Assembly: GCF_913778665.1 (NCBI RefSeq)
Contig: NZ_CAJYVQ010000002.1
Coordinates: 620,001-684,000, forward strand
Source of the DNA: an uncultured Stenotrophomonas sp.
GTDB taxonomy: Bacteria; Pseudomonadota; Gammaproteobacteria; Xanthomonadales; Xanthomonadaceae
Direction: 5' to 3'
DNA length: 64,000 nt
Under the pieces are notes generated by a model, which saw only the letters and a program-made list of their open reading frames with translations, was not told the origin of the DNA and made no database searches. Both the position numbers and the translations under genes were made by a program. Shown here piece by piece: positions 52,738 through 63,274 of this stretch (the first letter of the stretch is position 1; the number at the start of each line of letters is the position of its first letter).

Positions 52738-55700
52738 ATGGCTTCGCGCAAATTCCGCTTCATGGCCGCAGGCGGCGGCGCACTGGCGCTGGGGGGAGGC
52801 TATTTCATCTACAGCCTGATGGCCGCCCAGGCGCAGGGCACGCTGGCGCAGGCACCGCTGAACATCCAGGTGCAGACGGCCCCGGCGTTCCTGATGGCGC
52901 TGGACGATTCCGGGTCGATGCTTTGGGAAGTACTGAACAATACCCGCGACGGCGTCTACCGCTGGGGCGGGAGGAGCTTTTACACCGGCAGCGAGCCCAA
53001 CGGCTACGTTGATGGCGGCCAGCTGTATCACTATGTGTTTCCAAGCTACGGTCGGGACTCCAATGTGGCGCTGCCGCCGCTGGATGCGTACGGTTTCGTC
53101 CGTTCTCCGGACGTCAACGCCTCCTACTTCGATCCGCGCGAAACATACTCGTACTGGAAGACGGGCCTTCCGGCACCCAATGCCGACTTTCCAAAGTCGG
53201 GTATAGATCCCAAGAGTGTGCCGCTGGATCCTCGGCCGAGCAGCGCCTTCTCGCTGAAAACCGGTACGCTGAACCTGACCGTCGATTCGACGAGCACGTC
53301 CATTGTGGTCAACGGCAGCAATGTGGCGTGGCGTTTCCAGTTTTACAGCGGCATGGTGCTCCCACCGGGCACGCGTATCGAACGCAATCGCTGTAGCGAT
53401 CTGAACAACAGCAACAGCACGACCGATGGCAGTTTCAGCGTAGTCGGCTCCAGGGCAGTCACCCTCACCTCAAGCTGCAGTGCGGCCATGGTGTTCTTCC
53501 CCGCTACGTTCTATCTGGCGGATCGGGCAACGTTGCCGGCAGGGTATGGCTATACCGCGTCACCGGTGGCGGTGACCAATCCTGTGGGTGGCCGCCCGGG
53601 CACCTTGTACAAGTACGAAATCAAGCTTGCCAATTTCGGCAACAATACGGCCAAGTACAACGAGGCCATGGGTAACTTCGCTCGCTGGTTCAGTCTGTAT
53701 CGGACGCGTCGTGAATCACTGATCGGCGCGGCCACTACTGCGCTGCATGACCAGACCAACCTGCGCGTCGGCTGGTTCCGTATCAACAACCGGCGTAACG
53801 TCACGATGTACAACATGACCAATGATGATGAGAAGGCGGCGCTTCTCGATGACATCATGAAGGACATGCGGGCCAGCAGCAGTACGCCCAATCGATCGGC
53901 GGCCGACTATCTGGGCCAGCAGTTCAAGCGCACCGATGCGAAAGCGCCGGTGCTGCTGTCGTGCCAGAAGAATGCCGGCATGTTGTTCACCGACGGCTAC
54001 ATCAACGAAAGCGGCAACAAGACGTTGATGAAGGACCTGGTGAAGCCGTATTACGAGAATTCCCTGGTGGAAAGCAAGGAAACGTACTCCGTGCCGGTGC
54101 CTTCCGAGTGCAAGGGGGCCAATCCAGACCCGGCGCTGGACTGTCAGAAGCACCTGCACATGAACTTCTATGGCGTGACCCTGGGAACGCTGGGCAAGGA
54201 GTTCGGTGTCAAGTATCTGCCCGATCCCAAGCGGCCGTGGGTACTCAGCCCCAATCCCTACGTGAACAAGCCGAGCTTCCCGACGTCGACGCAGGATCTC
54301 AAGCCGGAGGCGGTCGATGAGCTGTGGAACGCGGTGTATGAGACCCGCGGTGAAATGGTAAACGCTACGCGTCCGGGCGATATCACGGCGGCCATGCGCC
54401 GCATCATCAGTAACGTCGCCCAAGGCGCCACGCCGTCCGGTTCGCGTTCGTTGACCGGTGCGCGCATCGGCGTGGGCTCGCTGTCGGTTGAGCCGTTCTA
54501 CGAAGCAACCAACAATGGCACCGACTGGTACGGCAAGCTGCATGCGTTCAAGTTGAAGGTCGACGAAACGACCCGCGCGATCATTTCTGAGGAGGCGTGG
54601 GAGGCTTCGGCGCAGATGCCTGCTGCGGCAGCGCGTCGCATCCGCTTCTGGCGCAATGGGGCGCTGGTGGATTTCACCGGCAACAATGTCAGCCTGGCCA
54701 ATCTGTGTGACAAGTCAGGCTCGTTGTATCCGGGCATGAAGATCTGCTCTGAATCCGAGATCACCGCGCTGGCCACCAACTCGGCCACCGCGGTGGCCTA
54801 TCTGCGAGGGGCCACCGGCAACGAAAAGCGCAATGGCGGCAAGCTGCGTGACCGCAGCACGGTACTGGGCGACATCATTACGTCCACCCCGGTGCTGAGC
54901 TCGCCGCTGGACGATTACGGCTATCGCCGCCTGCCGGGTACTGCGGGCAGCACCTATGCCCGGTACATGGCCACCAAGCGCGATGATCGCCGCTACATGG
55001 TCTATGCCGCTGCCAATGACGGCATGCTGCACGGGTTTGATGGTGGAATGGGCGCCGATGGCGAGCTGGACAGCGACGGCGGCAAGGAACTCTTCGCCTA
55101 TATTCCGTCCACCTCGCTGGGCCATATGGGCAATCTGCTGTTGCCCTACGATCCGACCAATGAGAACACCCAGCGCTTCCAGCATCGCTATTACGTCGAT
55201 GGCCCGATTACGGTCAGCGATACCTACAGCAGCGCTGGCTGGAGCACTTCGCTGGTGGGTACTGCCGGTGCGGGTGGCCGCAGTGTGTTCGCGCTGGATG
55301 TGTCTGATCCCGGCAGCTTTGGTGGCACTGGCTCCCTGCTGTGGGAAATCAGCGATCTGAATTCGGCGCTGGACAGCGAAGTGCGGGCCAACATCGGCCA
55401 TGTGCTGGGCAAACCGGTGATCGTGCCGATGAAAAATGCCGATGGCTCTGTCACCTTCAGGGCGATCTTCGGCAACGGCTATGAAAGCAGCAGCGGCAAG
55501 GCGGTGCTGTTCGTCGTCGACATGGCCGCAGGCAGCGCGCCGACCATCCGCATGATCGAAGCCGTCGAGTCGGGCACCAACCTGCCGTCCGGCAGCAACG
55601 GGTTGGGCAACATTGTGGTGGTCGATCGCTGGGGTGGAACCGGACAGAACGTGCAGGTGCGTGATGGGCTGGCCGATACCGTGTACGCAGCCGACAAGCG

Positions 55701-56490
55701 TGGCGCGATCTGGAAGTTCGACCTGCGCGATAACGTCGCGCCCACGGTTCCGTTGTTCACCACCAACACCCACGTTGACGCCAGCAACCGGCTCACCTAT
55801 CGCCAGCCGATTACCGGCGGCATGACCGTGACCACCGGATCGTCAGGCGGCGCGCTGCTGATCTTTGGTACCGGCAGCTTCTCCTACTATGGCGACGAGA
55901 ACGATTCGGCACAGCAGGCCCTGTACGGCGTCAATGACATCGAAGCAGGTCAGCCCAGGACCGCGCTGACCTCCTCCAATCTGCGAACCTATGCGGCAGG
56001 TTTCTCCGATGGGGTGCGGACCTTGACCGCAGGGACCACTCCGACCGTGAGTCGTGGTTGGACGGTCACGCTTGCCGCGAAGGAGCGTGCAGTCGGCAAT
56101 CCCCGCATCGTTTCCGGTGTGGTGTTCTTCCCGACCTATATTCCTTCCGAGGCGCAGGGCTGCTCGGTGGACGGTTCGAACTGGCTGTTCGGCCTCCAGG
56201 CCAGCAGTGGCGATGCATCACTGTCGCAGGTCCGATTCGGTTCGCCCGATGGCAAATCGCCCGGGGCCGGCACCGCTGGTGTTTCGTTGAAAACCGGCGG
56301 CAATGCACCGGTCCGGGATGTCACCACCTCAGTGGTGCCTCGCCTTGCGCCGCCGGACCCAGGCAAGCCGGGAAGCCCGCCGCCGACGCCGCCGGGTGAA
56401 GCCTGCCTGATGCAGATATCGGTGGCCGGTGCGGAACCGATGTACCTGCCGTACCCATGTGGCCGCCAGTCGTGGAGGCAGATCCAGTGA
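52738..56490 (+). CDS. pilY1: Type IV pilus tip adhesin/assembly protein PilY1
   Basis: This is a 1250-residue secreted protein. A signal-like N-terminus (to about 33) precedes a VWA-like segment with LMALDDSGSM near 52-61. The C-terminal half is a PilY1 beta-propeller with AANDGMLHGFDGG and an acidic loop GADGELDSDGGKE (about 759-785) resembling the calcium site of P. aeruginosa PilY1. It caps the minor-pilin complex and mediates adhesion and mechanosensing. Confidence 0.92.
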   Translation: MASRKFRFMAAGGGALALGGGYFIYSLMAAQAQGTLAQAPLNIQVQTAPAFLMALDDSGSMLWEVLNNTRDGVYRWGGRSFYTGSEPNGYVDGGQLYHYVFPSYGRDSNVALPPLDAYGFVRSPDVNASYFDPRETYSYWKTGLPAPNADFPKSGIDPKSVPLDPRPSSAFSLKTGTLNLTVDSTSTSIVVNGSNVAWRFQFYSGMVLPPGTRIERNRCSDLNNSNSTTDGSFSVVGSRAVTLTSSCSAAMVFFPATFYLADRATLPAGYGYTASPVAVTNPVGGRPGTLYKYEIKLANFGNNTAKYNEAMGNFARWFSLYRTRRESLIGAATTALHDQTNLRVGWFRINNRRNVTMYNMTNDDEKAALLDDIMKDMRASSSTPNRSAADYLGQQFKRTDAKAPVLLSCQKNAGMLFTDGYINESGNKTLMKDLVKPYYENSLVESKETYSVPVPSECKGANPDPALDCQKHLHMNFYGVTLGTLGKEFGVKYLPDPKRPWVLSPNPYVNKPSFPTSTQDLKPEAVDELWNAVYETRGEMVNATRPGDITAAMRRIISNVAQGATPSGSRSLTGARIGVGSLSVEPFYEATNNGTDWYGKLHAFKLKVDETTRAIISEEAWEASAQMPAAAARRIRFWRNGALVDFTGNNVSLANLCDKSGSLYPGMKICSESEITALATNSATAVAYLRGATGNEKRNGGKLRDRSTVLGDIITSTPVLSSPLDDYGYRRLPGTAGSTYARYMATKRDDRRYMVYAAANDGMLHGFDGGMGADGELDSDGGKELFAYIPSTSLGHMGNLLLPYDPTNENTQRFQHRYYVDGPITVSDTYSSAGWSTSLVGTAGAGGRSVFALDVSDPGSFGGTGSLLWEISDLNSALDSEVRANIGHVLGKPVIVPMKNADGSVTFRAIFGNGYESSSGKAVLFVVDMAAGSAPTIRMIEAVESGTNLPSGSNGLGNIVVVDRWGGTGQNVQVRDGLADTVYAADKRGAIWKFDLRDNVAPTVPLFTTNTHVDASNRLTYRQPITGGMTVTTGSSGGALLIFGTGSFSYYGDENDSAQQALYGVNDIEAGQPRTALTSSNLRTYAAGFSDGVRTLTAGTTPTVSRGWTVTLAAKERAVGNPRIVSGVVFFPTYIPSEAQGCSVDGSNWLFGLQASSGDASLSQVRFGSPDGKSPGAGTAGVSLKTGGNAPVRDVTTSVVPRLAPPDPGKPGSPPPTPPGEACLMQISVAGAEPMYLPYPCGRQSWRQIQ

Positions 56491-56528
56491 TCAACATGCG
56501 TTCTTTGCCGCCTTCAGGAGCCACCGCG

Positions 56529-56951
56529 ATGCGTATACCGTTCACCAGAGGCCGCGTGGCCCGCGGTTTCAGCTTGATCGAACTGATGATCGTGGTGGCG
56601 GTTGTGGCGATCCTGGCCGCGATTGCCTATCCGAACTACAGCGCGCATGTGCTCAAGTCGCGGCGGGCTCAGGCCAAGGCCGATCTGGTGGAGTACGCGC
56701 AACTGGCCGAGCGCTACCACACCATCAACAACAGCTATGTGGGCTTCACCTTCCCGGGTGGAGGTGAGTCCATCAATTCGCCACGCGAGGGCGGCACCGC
56801 GGCCTACACGCTGTCCATGGAGACCGCGCAGTCGGCGTTTACCCTTACTGCGAAGGCTGCCAACGCCCAGACCAAGGACAAATGTGGCGATCTGACGCTC
56901 AACCAAGCCAACGTGAAGACCTCCCAGGGCACCTTGTCCGACTGCTGGTGA
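56529..56951 (+). CDS. pilE: Type IV pilin PilE-like minor pilin
   Basis: This is a 140-residue protein. The prepilin site is RVARG/FSLIELMIVVAVVAILAAIAYPNYSAHVLKSRRAQAKADL, with a C-terminal disulfide pair (KCGDLTL, LSDCW). ATG at 56529 has AGGAG eight bases upstream; a GTG overlapping the pilY1 stop is in frame but would give an unusual leader. It is the last gene of the pil operon. Confidence 0.9.
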   Translation: MRIPFTRGRVARGFSLIELMIVVAVVAILAAIAYPNYSAHVLKSRRAQAKADLVEYAQLAERYHTINNSYVGFTFPGGGESINSPREGGTAAYTLSMETAQSAFTLTAKAANAQTKDKCGDLTLNQANVKTSQGTLSDCW

Positions 56952-56993
56952 TTTGAGTGGAGAAGGTGCATGTGGCAACCATGAACAAGAGTG

Positions 56994-57022
56994 TTGCGCT
57001 CTCTGTTGGAGGTGATTACAAT
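56994..57022 (+). promoter_or_regulatory. Promoter of tRNA-Asn
   Basis: TTGCGC (56994-56999) and TACAAT (57017-57022) are exactly 17 bp apart, ending 10 bp before the tRNA. The tRNA-Val promoter has the same -35. Confidence 0.75.
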
Positions 57023-57032
57023 GCGCCTCCCC

Positions 57033-57109
57033 GCCCGAATAGCTCAGCCGGTTAGAGCACTTGACTGTTAATCAGGGGGTCGTTGGTTCGAGTCCAACTT
57101 CGGGCGCCA
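57033..57109 (+). tRNA. tRNA-Asn (GTT)
   Basis: A 77-nt cloverleaf. Acceptor GCCCGAA pairs with TTCGGGC. Anticodon loop CTGTTAA gives GTT. T-arm GTTGG-TTCGAGT-CCAAC. CCA is encoded. Confidence 0.97.
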
Positions 57110-57122
57110 AGTATTACGCATC

Positions 57123-57153
57123 AAAGGCTTGCGGTTATCCGCAAGCCTTTTTT
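57123..57153 (+). terminator. Terminator after tRNA-Asn
   Basis: AAAGGCTTGCGG (57123-57134) pairs perfectly with CCGCAAGCCTTT (57139-57150) around TTAT, followed by a T-run. It may also serve the converging FimT gene. Confidence 0.93.
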
Positions 57154-57157
57154 GTTG

Positions 57158-57694
57158 TCAGCAGGGTGGCGTGTCCCTGCTACGGGTCGAGCGGATTCTC
57201 CCGCTGTTGCTGACGATGACCCGGGAGCGCTCACGGTCGTCCACGCAGATGCGCAGTGTCAGGTTCGCACCCGGGCTGCGTCCATCGGGCTGGAAGTAGA
57301 GCTGTGGCCGGCCAGCGCTGCTGGCGGCGCTGATCCTGACGCTTGAAAGCCCGGACTGGTGCAGCAGAATGGACTCGGTGGAGGAAGGGGGCTGGCGCCG
57401 GCCGTCGGTCCTGTACACGATCCAGCCCAGGCTCCAATCGTCGCCGCAGTGGCGCCCGTCGGGACTTGCGCACAGGCCGATCAGTGCCCTCCGCATGATC
57501 GCCTGGTAGCGCGCGGTGGCCAGGCCGGACTGCAGGCTGAGGCGGGTGGATTCCGCTCGCTGCCGCAGCAGCAGTTCCTGCAGCGCGGGCCAGCCGGCGG
57601 CCAGCAGCACCGCAAGCACTGCCACGACCACCAGCAGTTCGAGCAGGTGCATGCCGCGTAGCGCTGAACGGGAGGGAGCGGGGAGGGAGTGCAT
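57158..57694 (-). CDS. fimT: FimT/GspH-type pseudopilin, detached from the pil operon
   Basis: This is a 178-residue pseudopilin. The prepilin-like site [33 protein letters not shown] has Met at +1 and Glu at +5. A GspH-like domain contains [21 protein letters not shown], and [16 protein letters not shown] is near the end. It is the only pilin gene on the minus strand, separated from pilE by tRNA-Asn. It is divergent from uvrB. Confidence 0.85.
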   Translation of the reverse strand: MHSLPAPSRSALRGMHLLELLVVVAVLAVLLAAGWPALQELLLRQRAESTRLSLQSGLATARYQAIMRRALIGLCASPDGRHCGDDWSLGWIVYRTDGRRQPPSSTESILLHQSGLSSVRISAASSAGRPQLYFQPDGRSPGANLTLRICVDDRERSRVIVSNSGRIRSTRSRDTPPC

Positions 57695-57823
57695 GGGCTC
57701 AAGCGTCCCAGCCGGGCGACCGCGGCGCCATCAGCCATCGCCGCGCCATCCTGCCCGGAAACCCCTCAGCTGGCCGTCACTCCTTGGCCCGTATACTTGT
57801 CGTTCCCGGGAACTGGCAACACC

Positions 57824-59848
<2,025 letters not shown>

Positions 59849-59881
59849 ACGCGGCGGGGCAGCCTCATCTTCACAAAAGTG

Positions 59882-59910
59882 TTGCGCTTCACGGCCCGCA
59901 TCCGTAATAT
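59882..59910 (+). promoter_or_regulatory. Promoter of tRNA-Val pair
   Basis: TTGCGC (59882-59887) and TAATAT (59905-59910) are 17 bp apart, 44 bp before the first tRNA-Val. Confidence 0.75.
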
Positions 59911-59954
59911 ACGCGGCCTGCACCGACGCAATCGCGGAAATGCAGAAGCAAAAC

Positions 59955-60029
59955 GGGCGGTTAGCTCAGCGGTAGAGCACTACCTTGACATGGTAGGGGT
60001 CACAGGTTCGAACCCTGTACCGCCCACCA
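59955..60029 (+). tRNA. tRNA-Val (GAC), copy 1
   Basis: A 75-nt cloverleaf. Acceptor GGGCGGT pairs with ACCGCCC. Anticodon loop TTGACAT gives GAC. CCA is encoded. Confidence 0.97.
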
Positions 60030-60063
60030 CGATCTCCTCGCAAGAGAGGTATCGTGACCTGCA

Positions 60064-60090
60064 AAGCCCGGCCTTGGCGCCGGGTTTTTA
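60064..60090 (+). terminator. Hairpin with T-run between tRNA-Val copies
   Basis: CCCGGC (60067-60072) pairs with GCCGGG (60079-60084), followed by TTTTT. It may give partial termination between the copies. Confidence 0.7.
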
Positions 60091-60127
60091 CGTACCAAGG
60101 CCAGCTTTCGGGCGGCAAGAACAAGAT

Positions 60128-60202
60128 GGGCGGTTAGCTCAGCGGTAGAGCACTACCTTGACATGGTAGGGGTCACAGGTTCGAACCCTGTACCGCCCAC
60201 CA
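60128..60202 (+). tRNA. tRNA-Val (GAC), copy 2
   Basis: Identical over 75 nt to the copy at 59955. No separate promoter is obvious, so it is probably read through from the first. Confidence 0.97.
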
Positions 60203-60243
60203 CCTGGCTCCCGGCATTGCCGGTGCAGCGGTGGATCAGGACG

Positions 60244-60269
60244 AAGCCGGCCCCGGGGCCGGCTTTTTT
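60244..60269 (+). terminator. Terminator after second tRNA-Val
   Basis: AGCCGGCC (60245-60252) pairs with GGCCGGCT (60257-60264) around CCGG, followed by six Ts. Confidence 0.9.
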
Positions 60270-60310
60270 CGTTTTCGCGTGTGGCCGGCATCTGCGCTGG
60301 CAACCACGGC

Positions 60311-60652
60311 TCAGCGCTGCGCGCCCCACTCGTCGATGCTGACCATGCGCTGCATCCGCCAGTGCCCATCCACGCGCTCCCAGATCTGCGCGAAGCGTGC
60401 CGAGCCGGCCCGACGATGTGCGCCCCCGGTCGCGTCGGCCAGCAGGTGCTGGCTGCCGACACGCAGCACCCGGTCCTGGCGCAGCCGGTACAGCTGCAGC
60501 GCGGTCGGGCCCGCTTGCGGCTGCATTGTCGAGGGGGCGCCGCTGCGCACGGCTTCGGCCTGCAGGATCTGGCCGCGCAGGGACGCATCCCCGACGTCGG
60601 CATCGCGGCCGAACAGGCCAGCGCACAACAGCAGCAGGGCAAGCATCGGCAT
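60311..60652 (-). CDS. Small secreted NTF2-like (DUF4440-type) protein
   Basis: This is a 113-residue protein. A signal-like start MPMLALLLLCAGLFG is followed by a helical part (LRGQILQAEAVRSGAPS), and a C-terminal beta-block RFAQIWERVDGHWRMQRMVSIDEW, like the end of SnoaL/DUF4440 domains. The domain looks short on its N-terminal side. GGAG lies nine bases before the ATG. Function is unknown. Confidence 0.65.
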   Translation of the reverse strand: MPMLALLLLCAGLFGRDADVGDASLRGQILQAEAVRSGAPSTMQPQAGPTALQLYRLRQDRVLRVGSQHLLADATGGAHRRAGSARFAQIWERVDGHWRMQRMVSIDEWGAQR

Positions 60653-60884
60653 GGCACGGTGCTCCGGAGAAGGGAGCCCAGCGTGGCACCGCGTCCTGCC
60701 GTGTGAAACCGGTATGCGACGAAAGCCGGTAAAGCGCGCGCCAAGGCGGTCCGGAGAGGATGAAACGGGACCGGAAAGTACCGGACCGCCCCGGAGGGCG
60801 GCCCGGCACAATGGCCGGTGCGGGTTGGCCATCACACATCCACGCACGGCGGGTTGGAACCCGGGCCGTTGCGTGTGGCGCTGC

Positions 60885-61076
60885 TCAGGGCACCTGGCAG
60901 CAGACGCGGCCACCGCTCCAGCGGCCATTGCCGCCGTACTGGCAACCCGGCGTGTATTCGCACCCGGGCGCGAATCCGGTCTTGGCCGGTGCCGCGAAGG
61001 CCTGGGCACCACCGAAGCACAGCGCGGCCACCACGGCGGCGGCGCCGATCCATGCAGACAGCTTCTTCCTGATCAT
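60885..61076 (-). CDS. Small secreted cysteine-rich peptide A
   Basis: This encodes 63 residues. A signal peptide MIRKKLSAWIGAAAVVAALCF ending near AFA is followed by a mature part of about 35 residues. The mature part has PKTGFAPGCEYTPGC, a Gly-rich stretch and a C-terminal CC pair. GGAG is six bases before the ATG. It is a tandem paralog of the peptide at 61108-61296 and 31 bp downstream of it. Confidence 0.75.
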   Translation of the reverse strand: MIRKKLSAWIGAAAVVAALCFGGAQAFAAPAKTGFAPGCEYTPGCQYGGNGRWSGGRVCCQVP

Positions 61077-61107
61077 GGGTATCTCCAACAGTCGGTGTGA
61101 ACGTGGA

Positions 61108-61296
61108 TTACAGCGGATCGCAGCAGAGCAGCTGGCCGTGCTTGCCCGAATTGCCGAACGGGCACTGCGGGTGCGGTTCACAGCCCGGTGCATACCCGGT
61201 CTTGGGCGAGACCGCGAAGGCCTGGCTGGCGCCGAACGCCATGGCAGCGACAACAACGATACCGGCGACGGACGAAAGAACTTTCTTTCCGATCAT
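61108..61296 (-). CDS. Small secreted cysteine-rich peptide B
   Basis: This encodes 62 residues. The signal MIGKKVLSSVAGIVVVAAMAF ends near AFA. The mature part has PKTGYAPGCEPHPQC and a C-terminal LLCC. Four Cys match peptide A in spacing (C-x5-C, then 12-13 residues, then CC). AAGGAG is six bases before the ATG. It lies 112 bp after the CxxC redoxin gene, which may fold these peptides; that is inference. Confidence 0.75.
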   Translation of the reverse strand: MIGKKVLSSVAGIVVVAAMAFGASQAFAVSPKTGYAPGCEPHPQCPFGNSGKHGQLLCCDPL

Positions 61297-61408
61297 GCAT
61301 CTCTCCTTGGTTGACGTTGTGGTGGTGCAGTTGCCGTAGGCACCGGAGTGCCGGTTGTGGCGCGAATGCAATGACAGCGCGCTGTGACGATGAGCGCGGC
61401 GATCGGGA

Positions 61409-61978
61409 TCAGGGCAGTGCGGCGATCGGTGCGAGTGACTTCATGGCCGCCTGCACGACCTGGTCATCGAGTTGGCCGACGTGCTTGTAGGCCACGCTGC
61501 CATCGGCGGCCAGCACCATCAGCATCGGCGTGACCGTGGCGCGATAGCGGGTGGACGCGGCGCCTTCGCTGTCGACGGCGATGGGAAACCGCAGCGCATG
61601 CGTGCCGGCGTAGTCGGCCAGTTGATCGTAGGGAGGCAATCCGACGCCAACCAGTTCACTGTTGCCGCGTGCGGCGTCGATCTGCCGCAGCTGCGGCATC
61701 GAGGCCAGGCAGTAGCGGCACGCCGTGGAGAAGAAGTAGAGGATCTGCGGCGCCGTGCGCGAGCCACCGATGGCGACCTCGCTCTGGTGGGTAGTGCGCA
61801 GCGCCAGCGTCTGTGGGCGGCTGCCCAGGTCGAGCCCGTGCGCTTCCAGCCGCATGTCCTGCAGCTGCGTGGCCATCTGTTCGTTGATCTGCCGGAGTTG
61901 GCGGTTCTGCCATCCCAGCGCGACGATCAGCGCGGACAGCAACAGGGCGACGACGGGGAACAGGACGCGCTTGAGCAT
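61409..61978 (-). CDS. Membrane-anchored thioredoxin-like (TlpA/redoxin) protein
   Basis: This is a 189-residue protein. One N-terminal helix (LLLSALIVALGW) anchors a short coiled coil (NRQLRQINEQMATQLQDMRLE) and a periplasmic thioredoxin fold. The active site is CRYC at 87-90 (FFSTACRYCLASMPQL), with the cis-Pro loop near ATVTPMLMVLAADG. It probably acts on disulfides outside the cytoplasm. AAGGA precedes the ATG. It heads a likely operon with the two cysteine-rich peptides. Confidence 0.85.
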   Translation of the reverse strand: MLKRVLFPVVALLLSALIVALGWQNRQLRQINEQMATQLQDMRLEAHGLDLGSRPQTLALRTTHQSEVAIGGSRTAPQILYFFSTACRYCLASMPQLRQIDAARGNSELVGVGLPPYDQLADYAGTHALRFPIAVDSEGAASTRYRATVTPMLMVLAADGSVAYKHVGQLDDQVVQAAMKSLAPIAALP

Positions 61979-62140
61979 CGATCATCCTTGAACGCAGCAT
62001 TGGGTCGAACATACCCGAATCGGCGCGCGGGTTGTTAAGCGGATGTTCTTCCGCTGCCCGCAGGTGCGTTGGGTGTACTACAGTGGCACCCGCGCACGCA
62101 TGCGCAGGCATCCATCATCCACTGTCAGGATCTTTCTCCG

Positions 62141-62281
62141 ATGAGCGACCATGTGCCGGTTTCCAGGCCCAATCCCTTCTTCGAGCTGCTGTTCGGCGGC
62201 AACATGCTGGAAGGCACCTTCAAGGCGGTGATCTGGGTGGCACTGCTGTCGGCGGTACTGGCCTGGACCACGTTCCGTTGA
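62141..62281 (+). CDS. Small single-pass membrane protein
   Basis: This encodes 46 residues: a short polar start (MSDHVPVSRPNPFFELLFGG) and one helix (FKAVIWVALLSAVLAWTTF). AGGA lies about 11 bases upstream of the ATG. It has no recognised family. The gene is small but codes in a low-ORF gap and looks like a real peptide. Confidence 0.5.
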   Translation: MSDHVPVSRPNPFFELLFGGNMLEGTFKAVIWVALLSAVLAWTTFR

Positions 62282-62332
62282 GCCCACGCGCTGCCCTGCA
62301 GCATGGCTGCAGGCCGCGCAGGAAAGCTGCGA

Positions 62333-62617
62333 TCAGACGCTGAAGGCCTGGCGCAGGCTGTGCAGAGTGGCCTGCCGGTGTTCCTTCGCGCTGGCTTCGC
62401 CCATTTCCAGTTCCTGCAGTCGCAGTCCCACCAGGGTCATCGACAGTGCATAGCCCCGGGCCGCGTCGGCAGCGCGCGGCTGGCCCAGGGCGCGCCGTGC
62501 AAGCGCGTCCACATGTTCAAGATCGGGCATCAGGCCAAGGTAGACGCGCTCGGCGCTGTCCAGGTCGGGTGCGCGCAGGATCGCGTGTGCGTCGGTAGCG
62601 GGGGAGACGGAGGCCAT
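62333..62617 (-). CDS. Small cytoplasmic helical protein of unknown function
   Basis: This encodes 94 residues, mostly helical (SAERVYLGLMPDLEHVDALARRAL, then AARGYALSMTLVGLRLQELEM). It has no signal or motif. AAGGA precedes the ATG, at a rather long distance. It lies between the small membrane protein and the broken mipA, with unknown role. Confidence 0.55.
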   Translation of the reverse strand: MASVSPATDAHAILRAPDLDSAERVYLGLMPDLEHVDALARRALGQPRAADAARGYALSMTLVGLRLQELEMGEASAKEHRQATLHSLRQAFSV

Positions 62618-62647
62618 GGGGGGTCCTTGTCCGTAGCGGACGCTCGA

Positions 62648-63129
62648 TCAGAACGAGCGCATCAGGGAAACAAAGGCCGACGTCTGCGTGCCACGTCGTG
62701 CCATCGGGCTGTTCTTCACTGCATCGCCGAACCATTGGCTGGCAACGACGCCGGTCGCGCGCCATCGGGTGCCCAGTGGTGTGCTGACCGCGATCTGCAG
62801 GCTCGGTGACGTGGCGCTGCCCGGGCTGTAGGCGGCGAGTCCCGAGCGCAGTGCTTCCTCATCGCTGATGCCGTATTAGTCGAACAGCGGCCCTTGTACA
62901 GGTACATGCCCAGTGAGCCGGGGCTGGCGAAGAAGCGCTGGCCCCGCCAGGCAATGGCCGGCACCACCAGTGGCTTGGCGCCGCAGTGCGCGTATGCGCC
63001 GGAGGTCGCGCCAACGCTGATGCCGCCCTGTACGCCCGGGTCCTTGCCGGCGGCGTGGCCGAACAGTGGCATGCCGATGGCAGCGGAGAACACGAACGGG
63101 CGCAGCAGGACCGGGGACAGTGAGGGCAT
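62648..63129 (-). pseudogene. MipA/OmpV-family outer-membrane protein gene, internally deleted and frameshifted
   Basis: The 5' part reads MPSLSPVLLRPFVFSAAIGM (signal), then VQGGISVGATSGAYAHCGAK and WRGQRFFASPGSLGMYLYKG, a MipA-type start. Near 62885 the frame is lost. The family tail then continues in another frame after an in-frame TAA: YGISDEEALRSGLAAYSPG, RWRATGVVASQWFGDAVKNSP, and a terminal SLMRSF with stop at 62648-62650. The central part of about 250-residue relatives is missing. mipA genes often sit beside a two-component system, as here. Confidence 0.75.
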
Positions 63130-63274
63130 CGATCAGCGACTTCGCAGAGGATGGCTGTGCATGCTGGCGGGGCAACATTGTCAGAACATTGCGCCTGCGC
63201 ATCGGCCACGCCAAAGCGGAAAAAGCCGGCGCCAGGCACTATGATCGGCACCGTTTCCGGCAGCCGAGCCCCCG

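Noticed and set aside
59955-60202. CRISPR-like repeat from the two identical 75-nt units
   Set aside because: They are two complete tRNA-Val genes, not short repeats with spacers.
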